This document shows positions 9,826-22,400 of a stretch of 64,000 bases of DNA, piece by piece. Source of the stretch: Lineus longissimus (taxonomy: Eukaryota; Nemertea; Pilidiophora; Heteronemertea; Lineidae); assembly GCF_910592395.1 (NCBI RefSeq), contig NC_088322.1:7685431-7749430 (forward strand), given 5' to 3'. The notes below the pieces were generated by a model. That model was given only the letters and a program-made list of their open reading frames with translations. It made no database searches and was not told the origin of the DNA. The first letter of the stretch is position 1. Each line of letters begins with the position of its first letter. Both the position numbers and the translations under genes were made by a program.

Positions 9826-10412
9826 CCGCCTCTCGATATTTTTTTGTATAGGCCTACGAGGACCTGATCTCAGGATGGCTTGAGACGTACGTTTTGTTCC
9901 TAATTTAGAACACTTTGCGACGTTTTGACCCCGGCTTTTTCGGGAATTCAATGCGGTTAGCTTGTGTGACCGATTCCCAGGACTTGCAGGGCCTGCAATA
10001 TGGCACCACCTACTGGTGTCGAAACGAATCATTGAATGCACTGCCGAAAGTGCTAGTGCCAGCAGTTTGATTTTAGCTTCTGGGCGATGCCTTGTGACAC
10101 ATCAGAGGCCATTTGACGTCACATCTGATGGATTTGATCAAACTGTGGATGAGACCTTAGTGCCTACTTGGCCCTTGAATGGAGATGCAGCCAGGAAGAT
10201 GTTTCGAACCGGTGGCTGGGATTTTCAAGGCTAAATTTGGGACCGTACACTACTGCCACCCTCAATCATCGGCTAAATATCAAACTAAAACTCCGCGGAG
10301 CTAATAATGGCTGACAACAACATGGCATTTCTAGGATTTCTCGATTGAAGTGTCCTAGTTTTTTGCTGGGATCTATTCATCATATTCTGGTATTGGATTT
10401 ATATTATGCACG
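9826..10412 (+). promoter_or_regulatory. cdk14: Putative promoter and 5' leader of the CDK gene
   Basis: The segment upstream of the first coding exon holds more CpG dinucleotides than its surroundings (for example around 9910-9960 and 10195-10300), compatible with a CpG-type promoter. There is no clear TATA box. The transcription start cannot be fixed from sequence. An in-frame stop (TAG, 10356-10358) lies 19 codons before the chosen ATG, which supports 10413 as the first in-frame start. It contains a short uORF at 10322. Confidence 0.45.
10322..10348 (+). promoter_or_regulatory. Short upstream ORF in the CDK leader
   Basis: A nine-codon ORF including its stop (encoded peptide MAFLGFLD) about 65 bases before the main ATG and in a different frame. 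Its start has A at -3 and G at +4, a strong initiation context. If the leader extends this far upstream, it could reduce or condition translation of the kinase. Whether it lies in the mRNA is not shown. Confidence 0.4.
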
Positions 10413-10461
10413 ATGGCCACGGAAAGTCCAGCCAAAGTTAGCGGAGTTATACTTCGCGAAG
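10413..10461 (+). CDS. cdk14: cdk14 exon 1 (coding part)
   Basis: Encodes [16 protein letters not shown] plus one base. The ATG has A at -3 and G at +4 and is the first in-frame Met after the TAG at 10356. The donor is GAAG/gtagat, phase 1, which fits exon 2 (GC completes a Gly codon). This is the least certain exon, because the extreme N-terminus is not conserved with vertebrate CDK14. Support comes from frame, start context and phase. Confidence 0.65.
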
Positions 10462-13400
10462 GTAGATATTTTAGCTATTTTATGCGGGTTAGAAATGACA
10501 GGTTGCAACATTGTATTTCTATAGTGTAAGTGTATTATGTGTACACACTCACTAATATACAGCTGACTACTGTTTGCTGCTGTGTTGTGTAGGTGACTAT
10601 GTTGTTGTCTACATGATATTGTCCTTATGTTTGATGTTCCTTATATATATATTGTGTTGGTGGAGCTCAATTGCAGAATCCCTGATAAAACTTTCATAAA
10701 AGGTCATCACTGTCAAAAGGTGGATGGGGGGGGGGGGGTTCACTCCCAAATAAAAATAAGGGGTATATGCACATCTGTGCCAATGTAAATTTTTTTTAAA
10801 CCCCTTTTAGGACGGGAAGGTGCTGGGAGGAAGTGACTTCAATCCACACCTTTGTCAGCTGGGTGAGAGGTAGGCCTAAATAATCGGCCTGGCACTATTG
10901 TTAAAATTTGCAAGGCGGCGAGCTGGTCTTGTTTTAAAATTGGGCGTTTTAAAACAATGCCATGGGCTTTTGCAGGCATATCTCCATTGAATGGAGGCTA
11001 AAGTCTTCCCCTGCGGCCCTGCTACTAAATTGTTACCCTTTCCCGACTGGTTGTGCATACCCTTTTCTATGGGAGTGACCCCCCCCTCTCCCCGGTCGGG
11101 CCAAACCCCTCTTTTAGTTTTTTTTAACTTTGTAAGACTAAGCAAAAGCCATAGACTCTGTGTGTATCTAATTGTATGGCATCAATGATACAAAATGTAT
11201 TTGAAACTTTGTATTGACATGTACATATTTCATGAAGCGTATATGCGTATATAACATATAATATGCAGTGAAATGAAATTCACAGACGAATAACAACTAA
11301 CGCATGATTGAGCTACGGTCGGTAGTCATTTATGCTTATGAGATTTTCGGTGGATTATTATGTTAAATGTATCAAAAAGGTGTTTAGGACAGACAATGGG
11401 TGAGGTCAAGTCCCTAGTGAAGTAAAGGTAACCCTCAGATTTACACCCTAGGGTAAAGATAACCCCCAGTATACCCCAGTATATATTTACTATTACACAT
11501 ATATAAATTGGTAGTGGTTATCTCATCGCCAAATACCATTTGGTTAGGGCCGTAATTTTGCCCTAAACCTCAGCTGCTGCCTCGACTTAGGCCTTTATTT
11601 TAGCTCCATCCAACCTCACAGTAATTGGAACCTCCCTTAGCGGACATCTCTCTATTAAGGACAACCTCTCTATTAAGGACACTAGTTTTGGTCCTAAATT
11701 GGTTGTTTCCATTCAATTTGACCTCTCTAATCAGGACACCTCCTTACTAAGGACAGCATTTGTCAGTCTGGAGGGTGTCCTTAATAGAGAGGTTCTACTG
11801 TATTTGGTGAGACAATTACCAATACCTCCAGTTCAGTTCCAGGCCTTTTTTGCATCGGGGTCTGTCTTCGTCAATTCAATAAACTATCGTTCTGTTAATT
11901 TATGATTATCAGTGTGCCGCCCCTGATGAGAGAACCTCTTAACAGTTATCCAGTGTTATGACTGTCCACTTTTATGACAGGTTGATCTATTACAAATTCT
12001 TGGCAGAAGCTCAAATCAGTTGTCAAAAGTCCGTATATATGAATATAAGAATTAAAAATGCCCTCAATGGACCTCCTGTGTACAAGTTAATCTTGTTGAT
12101 ATCAGTTTTGATCAATCTATTGTTGATCTTGTTTAATTCTGTGTCGGCCTATTTGTCATGTTTGTGATAACTTTGGACATGTTTTCATCGTTATGTTCAT
12201 ATATAAGATGACAATAGGGACTTTCGGCAAGTTCAAAATTCATGCCCGTATTGCCTATCCGTATCATTTTTACATATGGTGTTTTCATATCTTACAGTCC
12301 TTACACATACGATACGTGATGCGATTGGGTAGCTGATTTACATGTAACTGATATACTTGATTGAGAAGTGACTTGGAAGAATCATATTCGTTTCACCGTT
12401 CAACATTGTACAGGATGGGAAAATGTCACACGTAAATTCGATAGGGTTAACACCGGCGTGAATTTTGAACTTGCCGAAAGTCCCTATTATCTGACAGAGG
12501 TTATAATTTGTGACCTTTCCTGAACAGTAGGATTCACCATTACTTGAAATCCTACTTTTGAGGGAAAAGGTTCTGGTGAGCTATACTGTGAATGCACCAT
12601 AGAGAAAACCCTGTGCCTTTTCTAATAAAACAAAAACTCGTGGGTAAAAATTAACTGGGGATGGGGGGGGGGTGACTCCTGATCGGTGGCACCAATTTTC
12701 ACTCCAGGCATCAAAATGATGTCAAAACTCGGACGAGATTGACTTAACGTCTGTCAGAGATTAAACCACATAGCAACGGCCATTATTTTGCCCGTACCCC
12801 ATTCCGGACGTGTGATAATATCACGGCGTATTCCATCCACAAAGAATAAAAACCCGATTCCAGGTTGCAGGTTGATGCAATCGGCGTGTAAGGGGATAAA
12901 ATATTCATCACATCTAGCTGCAGTTTTCAAAACATTGACTCGACTTCGCACCTTCTGGTTACTTGTTCTAAACTTGGAGATTGTGGTGGCACAACAGTTT
13001 CAGAGCGTCGGCCTTATGATCGCGAGGTCCCAGGTTCGATACCCGTCCAGTGCCACTTTGTAAGTCTCAACTGGCTTGAATTGTCTATGTGTGCGCTCGT
13101 GCTACCCTAGGTTTCAGCTGGATAGGCTGGGTACATGTTAGAATGTTTGCGAAGGCTGCCATCAAGGACTGTAAAAATTACAGTAGAACCTCTCTATTAA
13201 GGACACCCTCAGGACTGACAAGTGCTGTCCTTAATAGGGAGGTGTCCTGATTGGAGAGGTCATTGAATGGAAACCACCAAATTTGGGCCAAACCTAGTGT
13301 CCTTATTAGAGAGGTGTCCACTAAGGGAGGTTTTACTGTAATTCTATTTTCAACCCTACATTGAGAGGCGCGGTCAAAATTGCTGATCTCAGTAGCTGAC

Positions 13401-16400
13401 GGATTCTTCTGCAGTTTTCGTGATGACTTTCTGACTTGTGATCAATAGGCAGGTACTCTGTCCATGAAATAGGCTCACCTGAGGATACAGTTGAAAGAAC
13501 AGGAAGTACAGTAGAACCTCTCTATTAAGGACAGCATCGGGACTGACAAATGCTGTCCTTAATAGAGAGGTGTCCTGATTAGAGAGGTCAAGTTGAATGG
13601 AAACAACCTTTTTGGGATCAAAACTAGTTTCCTTAGAGAGGTGTCCTGATTAGAGAGGTCAAGTTGAATGGAAACAACCTTTTTGGGATCAAAACTAGTG
13701 TCCTTAATAGAGAGGTGTCTGCTAAGGGAGGTTCTACTGTAGGGTGTAATATTTCCGCATCCCGGAAACATCATCCTGACTCTCTCATGTGTTTGCGTCA
13801 CCACCTTCGGGATGAGTTAGCAATCTCAAAACATTTGGGATCAAGATAGTGCAAACATGGGCTTTTGAGGAATATTTGCATGGCGGGAAAGGACCACTTC
13901 ATTTATGTAGGCCTTAGAACTGAATTGCCAGCAGTGCACTTGCATTAGTACATGAAACCTGTCACTGTACAAAACTTGAATTGAACCCTTCATGGCTATA
14001 TTGGGCCCTGGTATTTCCCGCTATAACACCAAGTCACTGCGGGTAAGGTTATGCAAAATTGCCCTTATATTGGACACTAGCGGGATTGGGTGTTTGTATT
14101 GGAACGCAGTTAGCCTTTAGCATGCGTCAGTCATATATGGAAGGAATAAACTATGGCATCTAATAGTAGGCCTGCATGCAATTGTTCGTATTGTAAGTTA
14201 ACACTGTATTTTAATGTTTAGGGCAAAAGTTGCAGATTTTAGATCAAGATTTTGGGTAGTATTGCTTTTTCTAAATGAAATGGTTTATCCTTGCATACTG
14301 CATTGTGTCATGCACATGCTCCTTCCCTGGGCCTTGCACATTCATTGAGGTTTTATCACCACTCTGCAAGTTTGTCTGCAATGTATGGCTCGCATTGAAT
14401 ATTCTGAACTGGTCTTAGATAGCTGAAAGTAGAGTACATGTACATGAATATTGTGCATTTTGTACTAGGCATGTTCCTACATGTAACATCATCTGACCTT
14501 ATAAAAGTGAGCATAGAGTGTCTTCTTTGCCTTTTAATTCGTCAGTTGTCATGATCTTGTCTTTTCAGGCCGAGATAAACCTTCAATGAGCAAAATCAAA
14601 AAGTTAAAACGGCGGATATCAGCAAGTTTTGGACGTCTTTGTAAGTACTGCAGAAGACCTTTTGTATACATCTATTTATTTTTGCAGGTTTTCGGGAAAA
14701 GATTGCCGAGACCTTTAAAAAGCCACACTCCTAAAAATAATTTTTTTTGAACTTTTGTTAAAAAATCAACTTTGTAGGGTTTTTCTGCCAGCAGAACAAC
14801 ACCCTTGAGAGATTTACCAAAATCATTAATCCCTGAAGGTTTTTTGAGCTTGTGAAAAACTCAATGCGTTTTTTCATCCACCCCCAAAAAAGGCCTTATA
14901 TAAGTTTTTTTTATAAGCTTGATAATGTTGGTATGAAACCCTAAACATGTTAAGAGGTTTTTCCACAGTTTACAAACCCTTATTTTTAAGAGTGAATCTG
15001 CCCTTGCTGGGAGCTTCACTTCAACTTCCGTGTACAAAATGGGTAGAGAATTTTATAAATTTTTTAACAAATCCAGCAGATTTTCTCTGAGGTGGGCTCA
15101 ATGAATTACCTTGCTAAAAACTCCATAAAACTATCTCACCCACTATTTTTACCCAGTGAGCGATGACCAATCTCTAATGAGATTCCGAAGCCTATCTATC
15201 ACCCTGACGCACCCCGAGATCAGATTCTCTTAGTTACCATGGTTACGTATTGTAAACTCATTAATTTTGGCGTGGGGAGCAGTACAAGACTGGGTGTGCT
15301 ACAAGGTTTAATTTCGATTAGTAGAAATGGGATCTGTTTCTAATCGGTGGTGTTTCTTGTTGATATCTGGCGCCGTTTGTTTCCTTCAGCACAGAAAGGC
15401 TAGAGGTGTATTGTCGAGGCAGGCGTCGTCTGTCTGTTGGTCCGCCGGTCCGTCTAGCCGTCTGTGGGTCGGTCCGTCTGTCTGTTGAACTCGTTTCCAG
15501 AGAGCCTATCACCGTATTAAACCATAAATCCTAGGCAGTTTTGATGATTTTCGAACTACGCTCGGCCGCAGGGGACGCTATAATAGCTAAAATCATGAAA
15601 CTTTTAATGTGGACACTGCTCATGAGACTTCATCTCGTAATACCTAGGTTTTGGATTTGACCTACTTGTCAAGGTCACAGGGGTCAAATAGCATAGCTTG
15701 ACTGTACTTTGTTTCCGGAGCATATTGCCATAGCTATTGAGGCTAGGCCTTTCATCTGTGGGTGATTTGAATGTCTTATGGTGCCATTGTGCCTTTTGGC
15801 AGTTTTGACGATTTTTGAAACACGCTTGGCCCCAGGGGGTGCTTCTTGTGAAAAACTACTTTTGGCTACATCTCATGAATTATGCTAGGTAAAGTCATGA
15901 AATTTTTAGTGTGAACACTGCTCATGAGACTTCATCACGTAATACCTAGGTTTTGGATTTGACCTACTTTTCAAGGTCACAGGGGTCAAATAGCATAACT
16001 TGACTGTAATTGGTTTCCTGAGCATGTCTCTGTAACTATTGAGACAGGGCTGATGGTCAGTGCTCGCTTTGCGATGCTATTTTATGTTGAAATGAATTCT
16101 TTACCGTCACACATGTGTGCGTGCGTGGAATTTTAATCCTCTACTGTACGTACCGAGCCAGATGCAATAGTTTCTGTTTCTAGGCTGGCAGATAGAGCGG
16201 ATGAAAAGGAAATTTAGGCTGGATCCTACTCTAGATTCCCCTGACTGTGACGTATGGTTATCGGCTGAGCCGAAGATAAACTTGGCCGTGTTCGAATTTG
16301 CTCATGGATACTAGTGTTCAAAGTAATCAAATTAAAGTCTTTGTTCATTCTAGCTGATATCTAATGAAGAATATCCTTTGAACCATCTTTTTAAAGCCCT

Positions 16401-19400
16401 TTGGGAGTTTTAAAACTCAAGCGAAAAGACTTAAAGTATCTTGCTTGAACTAGCCTGAGGGTCCCGAGGGGCTTTAGATGCTTTCAACAGAATACAAACT
16501 CAAGTGGTCTTAACAAGCATTTTTCAGCTGCGCCCCTTGCTGGGCTCAATTAGTGATGAATTCCAGTGCATGCTTCATGTGGTGTGAAATTTTACAACCA
16601 GAGGGAAAAATCTATCTCGCAAACAAGTGATTTCTGTTGCTGCGACTGTGACTTAGCTATGACAATAGGATGATTGCGATTGGAGAGTGTTCAATGATTG
16701 GTTTAAAGATGCAATCAGTCGTCATGTTGTCATGACAACTGATCAATGTGGAGTCAATTTGAAGGCTTCATCTTCCTGAAAACTTTAGGTCATGAAAATG
16801 TTTTGCAATCCACTTTTAAAGGAGTATGCCGTTCATGATTAATGGTGGTCAAAGAAAATAGAAATGCAGTTACACAATGCCGCAGTGCAGTTGCACTACA
16901 CTATGCATACGAATTTGCTGAAACTTGGTAATTAAAGTGTTTGTATAAAATTGTCTACCCAACGGCAATGCTGAAATTTATATCTTTAGTATTAGTATGT
17001 GATTACCCAATTGAATTGGAAATTTTCGAAATTTTCAAAATTTTCAAATTCAATTGCAAATTTCAACTTTTAAACAACGGTATAGGCCTTTGAACTAGTT
17101 GGTACTGTAGGACTGACGTGTACATTATAAAAGCCTTCTTCGTGTTCTTGGTGTTCAGATTCTTGCCTGTAAACTTGAAAAGCGGCATTCCGTCCACCTG
17201 TGCAGTGACGGGAGGCCGAGGTTCAAGAAGAACACCTGCCAAGTTCTCAAGCAACTACCAGGCAATCGAAATAATTACCTGACATGAATCATGTATGTTT
17301 GAATCTGGGTTTTTTTCCGTTGTTGAGTTTAAATGTGGATGTTTGGTAAATTAAGTTGAGATTTAGAGCTGGTTTTATAGTTGAGGATGGGATTTTTTAG
17401 TGAACTTGAATAAAGAAACGATATTTTCGAGTATCCTCTGTTCGTGAGACTCCATCTCTGCGTCAGTCGAGTTGATTGAAACTTGAAATGGCCAGCCATG
17501 ACTCAGACCTGCTATACTCAGTTCATGTAGCCAGCTGAGTGCATGTATAATTTATCACATATTGGTGTGGAGCCGTTGAGATCCGCTATGAAGTTCATTG
17601 ATCGCAAATCATGACTAGCGCTGGCCTCAGGCAAGACACTTCCTATGCCTAAAGACAGGTATCTGCATTGTGCACCGAATGACCCGAGTTTTTCAGCTGG
17701 AGAGTTTAAGCAGGGGGCTGCACCCTGCCTTTTCATAATTTTCTCTCATTGCCCAACCCTTTTTTCTTCGGTGGCTAATGCATTTCCTTTGAAGCAGGGC
17801 GCTGCTTTTTTGTGGCTTAGTGCCTTTTTTGTCTGTACTGTTTTCTGCCCTGCCCTTTCAGATTCCTTGCTTAAAGTTTAACACAGACAGGTCTGCACAA
17901 CGCATGTGGCGGCTGGTTCACATGCCCTTTGCAGTACGTGGCAGTCTGGAGAAATTTGTGCGGAACTGATGGCATTTTTTCAACTTTTGTCATAAGGAAA
18001 GCTGTAAAGCTTGGCGTAGTCAGTCAGAATTATCAGGTAGCGCTGCCAAGATATTGATTGATTTTCGCATAATCACAGGGAAGTAAATTGCAATTCGACC
18101 AGAAAAATGTTACAGACGAAAGTATCTTCTGCAGCTTTACTCCTACGTACCGCAGTTTTATTCTTGGACGTTTTATTAGTCTTGCCCCAGGTCATACGAA
18201 TCCAATTTTGATACGAGAAAATTACGGGTTGTTTGTGACTGTTCTTGACGTACATAATGGACTTGATCAATCACGGTGCATTTAAATCGAAAGGTTGTCT
18301 CGCGATGCCTTGCTCTAATGTGTTGTTTCTAACGATCAATAAAATGGTTAAGCCAGATGGCAGACGAACGTATTCCATTGTTTTCTCATACTTTGGTTAC
18401 TAGTTTCAGTAACATTTGTATTAGACACAATGCACAGTGTACACATATCCGTACACCAAGCTAAAAAAATCAACCAAGTTTGTGTCAAAATGGTCTAGTC
18501 TGCTCTTAAATCCCATGAATTTATTCCTGATACCCCAATCTGTGTACATTTCCGGTGATGATAACAATATCAGGGACATAGTTTTTATTTTGGCTGTTGA
18601 AATTCCGAATAACTTCAACAGCCTGTTGTGACAAAATGTCCCAAAATAAGGCTGAAAAGCAAAAAAGGGTCTCCCATGTGTCTTAAAAGTTATAAGACTC
18701 TGTGCTGTACAATGTTATTGAAAGGCGTGCAGTCTCCCCTCACATACTTCAGGTTTTAGAGGGTTAATATGGAGAGCCACTACTAGAAGATAGCATATCT
18801 GTATTGATTAGTGGTATGAACCATCATATTCTAAATGAGATGCACAATCAGACCAGTAGGCAATATGTAGGCGTGCAAGACACACTCGGTTATATCTGTC
18901 AAAATTTCCATTGCGTGACAGAAAGCGGCTCATGGAGAAAATTGTGGAAATGTTTTTTTAAGACCCCCCAAAAATCCATCATCGATATTTGGTCTTGTGA
19001 TCCTAACCTGTTTAGCCTTTTTAGCTGGTGTCAGTGTCCAGTTTAAACTATCAAATAGTAAAACCTCTCTCTCAAGGACATCCTTGGGACTGAGAAGTGC
19101 TGTCTTTGATAGAGATTTGTCCTGATTAGAGAGGTCAAACTGAATGGAAACAACCACTTTGGGACCAAAACAAGTGACCTTAATAGAGAGGGTGTCCTTA
19201 TTACAGAAGTGTCCACTAAGGGAGATTCCGCTGTATTGTTACAATATTGAAACACTGACTTGTCCAAGGTCAAATGTGATCATATCTAATCTAACCCTAT
19301 GTTCTTGAAGTACATGTTTATAGACTGCGTCCGTGTTTGCTTGTGACCTTGTGACACGCAACATGGAAATGAATCTTGTTTGGTTTATTGAACATTCCCA

Positions 19401-22400
19401 TTGGTTTTACCAGGGAACATGCGATTGAAAAGACGGAAACAACAAGGGAACAGCCTACATATCGTGAGAGTCACAAGTCGACTTACAACATGCTTTCACT
19501 CGAAACATGCCATCAGCTGTTATCAGTGTATGTACCCGAAATGTCTGCCCCAGAACCTCACTATTCATGATCCAGGGTTTTAAATTGTGAAGCACCACCA
19601 GAATAAAGTAACCATTCTCAAAGCAAAGCATATCGCTTTGATGAAAATGTCAACCTACTTTGAAAATCGTCAGAAGATTTCTCAGTTTGCCCACGTCATT
19701 CCTGGTGCTACATGCATCCCTTCATGAATCTATGCATGAAAATAAGGTCTTGGCGCTTTTGTTCAAATAACGACGCTAGTGCATGCAGTACCAAAAACCA
19801 TTGTGTCGTAGGTGTTTTCAGGACCCACCCCAAGGATTAGAGGGTCCAAATCCACTACATGAAACTTTCAATCACGGGAAAAATCGACTGTGATGAGAAA
19901 TCAGGGGAGACATCAGCACATTGTTACCTTGTCTTACGTAACCCCTGATATCACAGTGCGCTCACTTTCTCACATGATCAGAACTTCCTTATAAGTACCT
20001 GAAATGAGATTTTTCAAACTGTGGGCACTGTCGTCGCGCCTTGAAAAAAAGCAGGCAGTCCTGTACTATAAGGCTTCATCACTTCGCAAGCCGTAATGTG
20101 CGAAGTGGGGTTCCGTCTGGTGTAGTCACTTACTCTCATAGTTTATAAGAACAGTGATTTCAAGGGTATCTCCTAGGGTTAAATTTGCTCAGTGAGTTTT
20201 TTGGCCCGGTCTCTCTTCTCTGCAACTTGACATCATATTGCATATTCAACATCGGAAACACCAATTCACTGGTTTATTCTTCACGGGGGCCCCCGACATT
20301 CATCCCAGGACATTCTGCAGGCCAACAACAATCCTCGGACCCGTTTCTGGGGGTTAAAACTGAGCCGTCAGTTGTTGCCTTGACGATTGAAGCAACATTG
20401 ATCACTTTCTTGTCGGGCTGCGTGGGCGACCGCTCATATCCGTTCATCTTGACGTCTTAGTGACATTTTCACGTGAGTTGAATACGCCAGTGACGTTCTC
20501 TAAAGTGGAACTGGTAGTTAACCCTAGACCTTTATACGCCACCCTTGTACCTTATAAGTGTCAGCGTTTCAGACACAGGTCATGACAAGCTATTTGGAGA
20601 TGAAGGGTGCACACTCCTCATATCCATTGAGGCAAGAATAGATGAGATTCAATCCATACTTGATGGAGGTAATCATGGAGAAATAGTTGTATCACCCTAA
20701 TGAGACTACGGCTTATGGAAGAGACGTTAATTAATCCCGTGCTTTCGATGATTGTAGTCTCGTCTCGCTCGTCAGTATTCTCCTGTTTCAAGAAGACCAA
20801 TTGACTTTCCATGATTAGGAGGTATGCAAATGATTCTCTTTGGGAAGTTTTTTTAGTTCTGAACACCTTGATTATTATGCAACACCCCTGACAGATGCAG
20901 CGACAGTGTTAGACATTCTGGTCAGGGTTAGCTGTTCGTGTGCACCCACCTCGCATATGTGGAGTTGATAGCGAAGAGGAGTTGTATCTCTCTCTCGATA
21001 GAGACTGAATGATCACAACAGCCAAGAATTGATGAAGACTTTCAAGGTCTTAATGCAGCTACTATGTCTTAATACAGCTAATAGAATGATTGTGGTCCTT
21101 TATTATGTTCCTTGGATCTCTCACATCTGCGGAGGTGATTGCGAGGAGGAGTTGTATCTCTCTAAAGAGAGACTGAACGATTACTACAACCAAGAATTGA
21201 TAAAGACTCGACGTTCATACTGCTGATAGAATATCTGTGTCTGCCTGTCTGTTAATTATGTGCTTTAGATGGCTGTAGTCGCGCTCATCAATAGTGCATA
21301 CTTCATGCTCTCATGTCTGAAGGAGATCAATTGGGTGTGCTCAGATGTGGCACTTCAATCTTTTAAATGTTTTATGAGAAAGATGGAAAATGTCAAGTCT
21401 GGCGCTGGTGATGTATTGTGGTTTGATTTGTGTATTGCGGGAAGCTGAACTGTACACAATACACTGCTGGTGCATGTATTGAGGTTTGATTTGTGTATTG
21501 CATGGAGGCTGAACTGTGCACAATACACTGCCGGTGCATGTATTGAGGTTTGATTTGTGTATTGCCTGGAGGCTGAACTGTGCACAATACACTGCCGGTG
21601 CATGTATTGAGGTTTGATTTGTGTATTGCATGGAGGCTGAACTGTACACAATACACTGCCGGTGCATGTATTGAGGTTTGATTTGTGTATTGCGGGAAGC
21701 TGAACTGTACACAATACACTGCTGGTGCATGTATTGAGGTTTGATTTGTGTATTGCCTGGAGGCTGAACTGTGCACAATACACTGCCGGTGCATGTATTG
21801 AGGTTTGATTTGTGTATTGCATGGAGGCTGAACTGTACACAATACACTGCCGGTGCATGTATTGAGGTTTGATTTGTGTACTGCATGGAGGCTGAACTGT
21901 ACACAATACACTGCTGGTGCATGTATTGAGGTTTGATTTGTTTATTGATTTTTCTTGTTTTGGCATACATCAAAAGTTGCATTTCAATGTTTTGTAAATT
22001 CGTTCAAGAGTATAAAGCGTGATATAAACAATTTCGCAAGTCCTAGTGGTTATATCTTTGCTGTACAAAGACCATAATTTTTTGATTTGCTTAGAATATT
22101 TTATGAAATATAAAGTATATCATATGAACAGGATCACTGAGGACTTCATTGAAGTGATCTTAGATCAATGAAACTAGAGTATGATAGAGTGTGCACCTGA
22201 AGATGTCGATATTGACATTGTCATTTGCTACCTGCCGTATCCTGCTCGAAAAAAAAAAATTGGATTCAAACACAGAATTTCAATTGATTCTTCCGGGAAA
22301 TATTTCCAGAAACTAGACCACCATCTGCTGGGATATGTAAAAAGCTTTGTAGGGCATTTTCATTAACAAAATAAAGAATTGCCCTCAGAATGTTTTGAAA

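Larger units (their letters stand above)
10462..14568 (+). other. cdk14: cdk14 intron 1 (4.1 kb)
   Basis: Apart from the MITEs and SINE listed separately, I see no gene. There is a run of 13 G at 10726-10738 and a C run near 11079-11086. 11801-12212 and 13740-14568 appear to be ordinary AT-rich intron. The acceptor is cttttcag/GCC. Confidence 0.7.

Noticed and set aside
12985-13060. Functional tRNA gene
   Set aside because: B-box and acceptor-like ends are present but the anticodon arm is degenerate and a SINE body follows.
21341-21982. Three overlapping minus-strand ORFs of 172-213 residues
   Set aside because: All three frames stay open because the 64-bp repeat lacks stops. The same peptide cycles through each, which is an array artefact.
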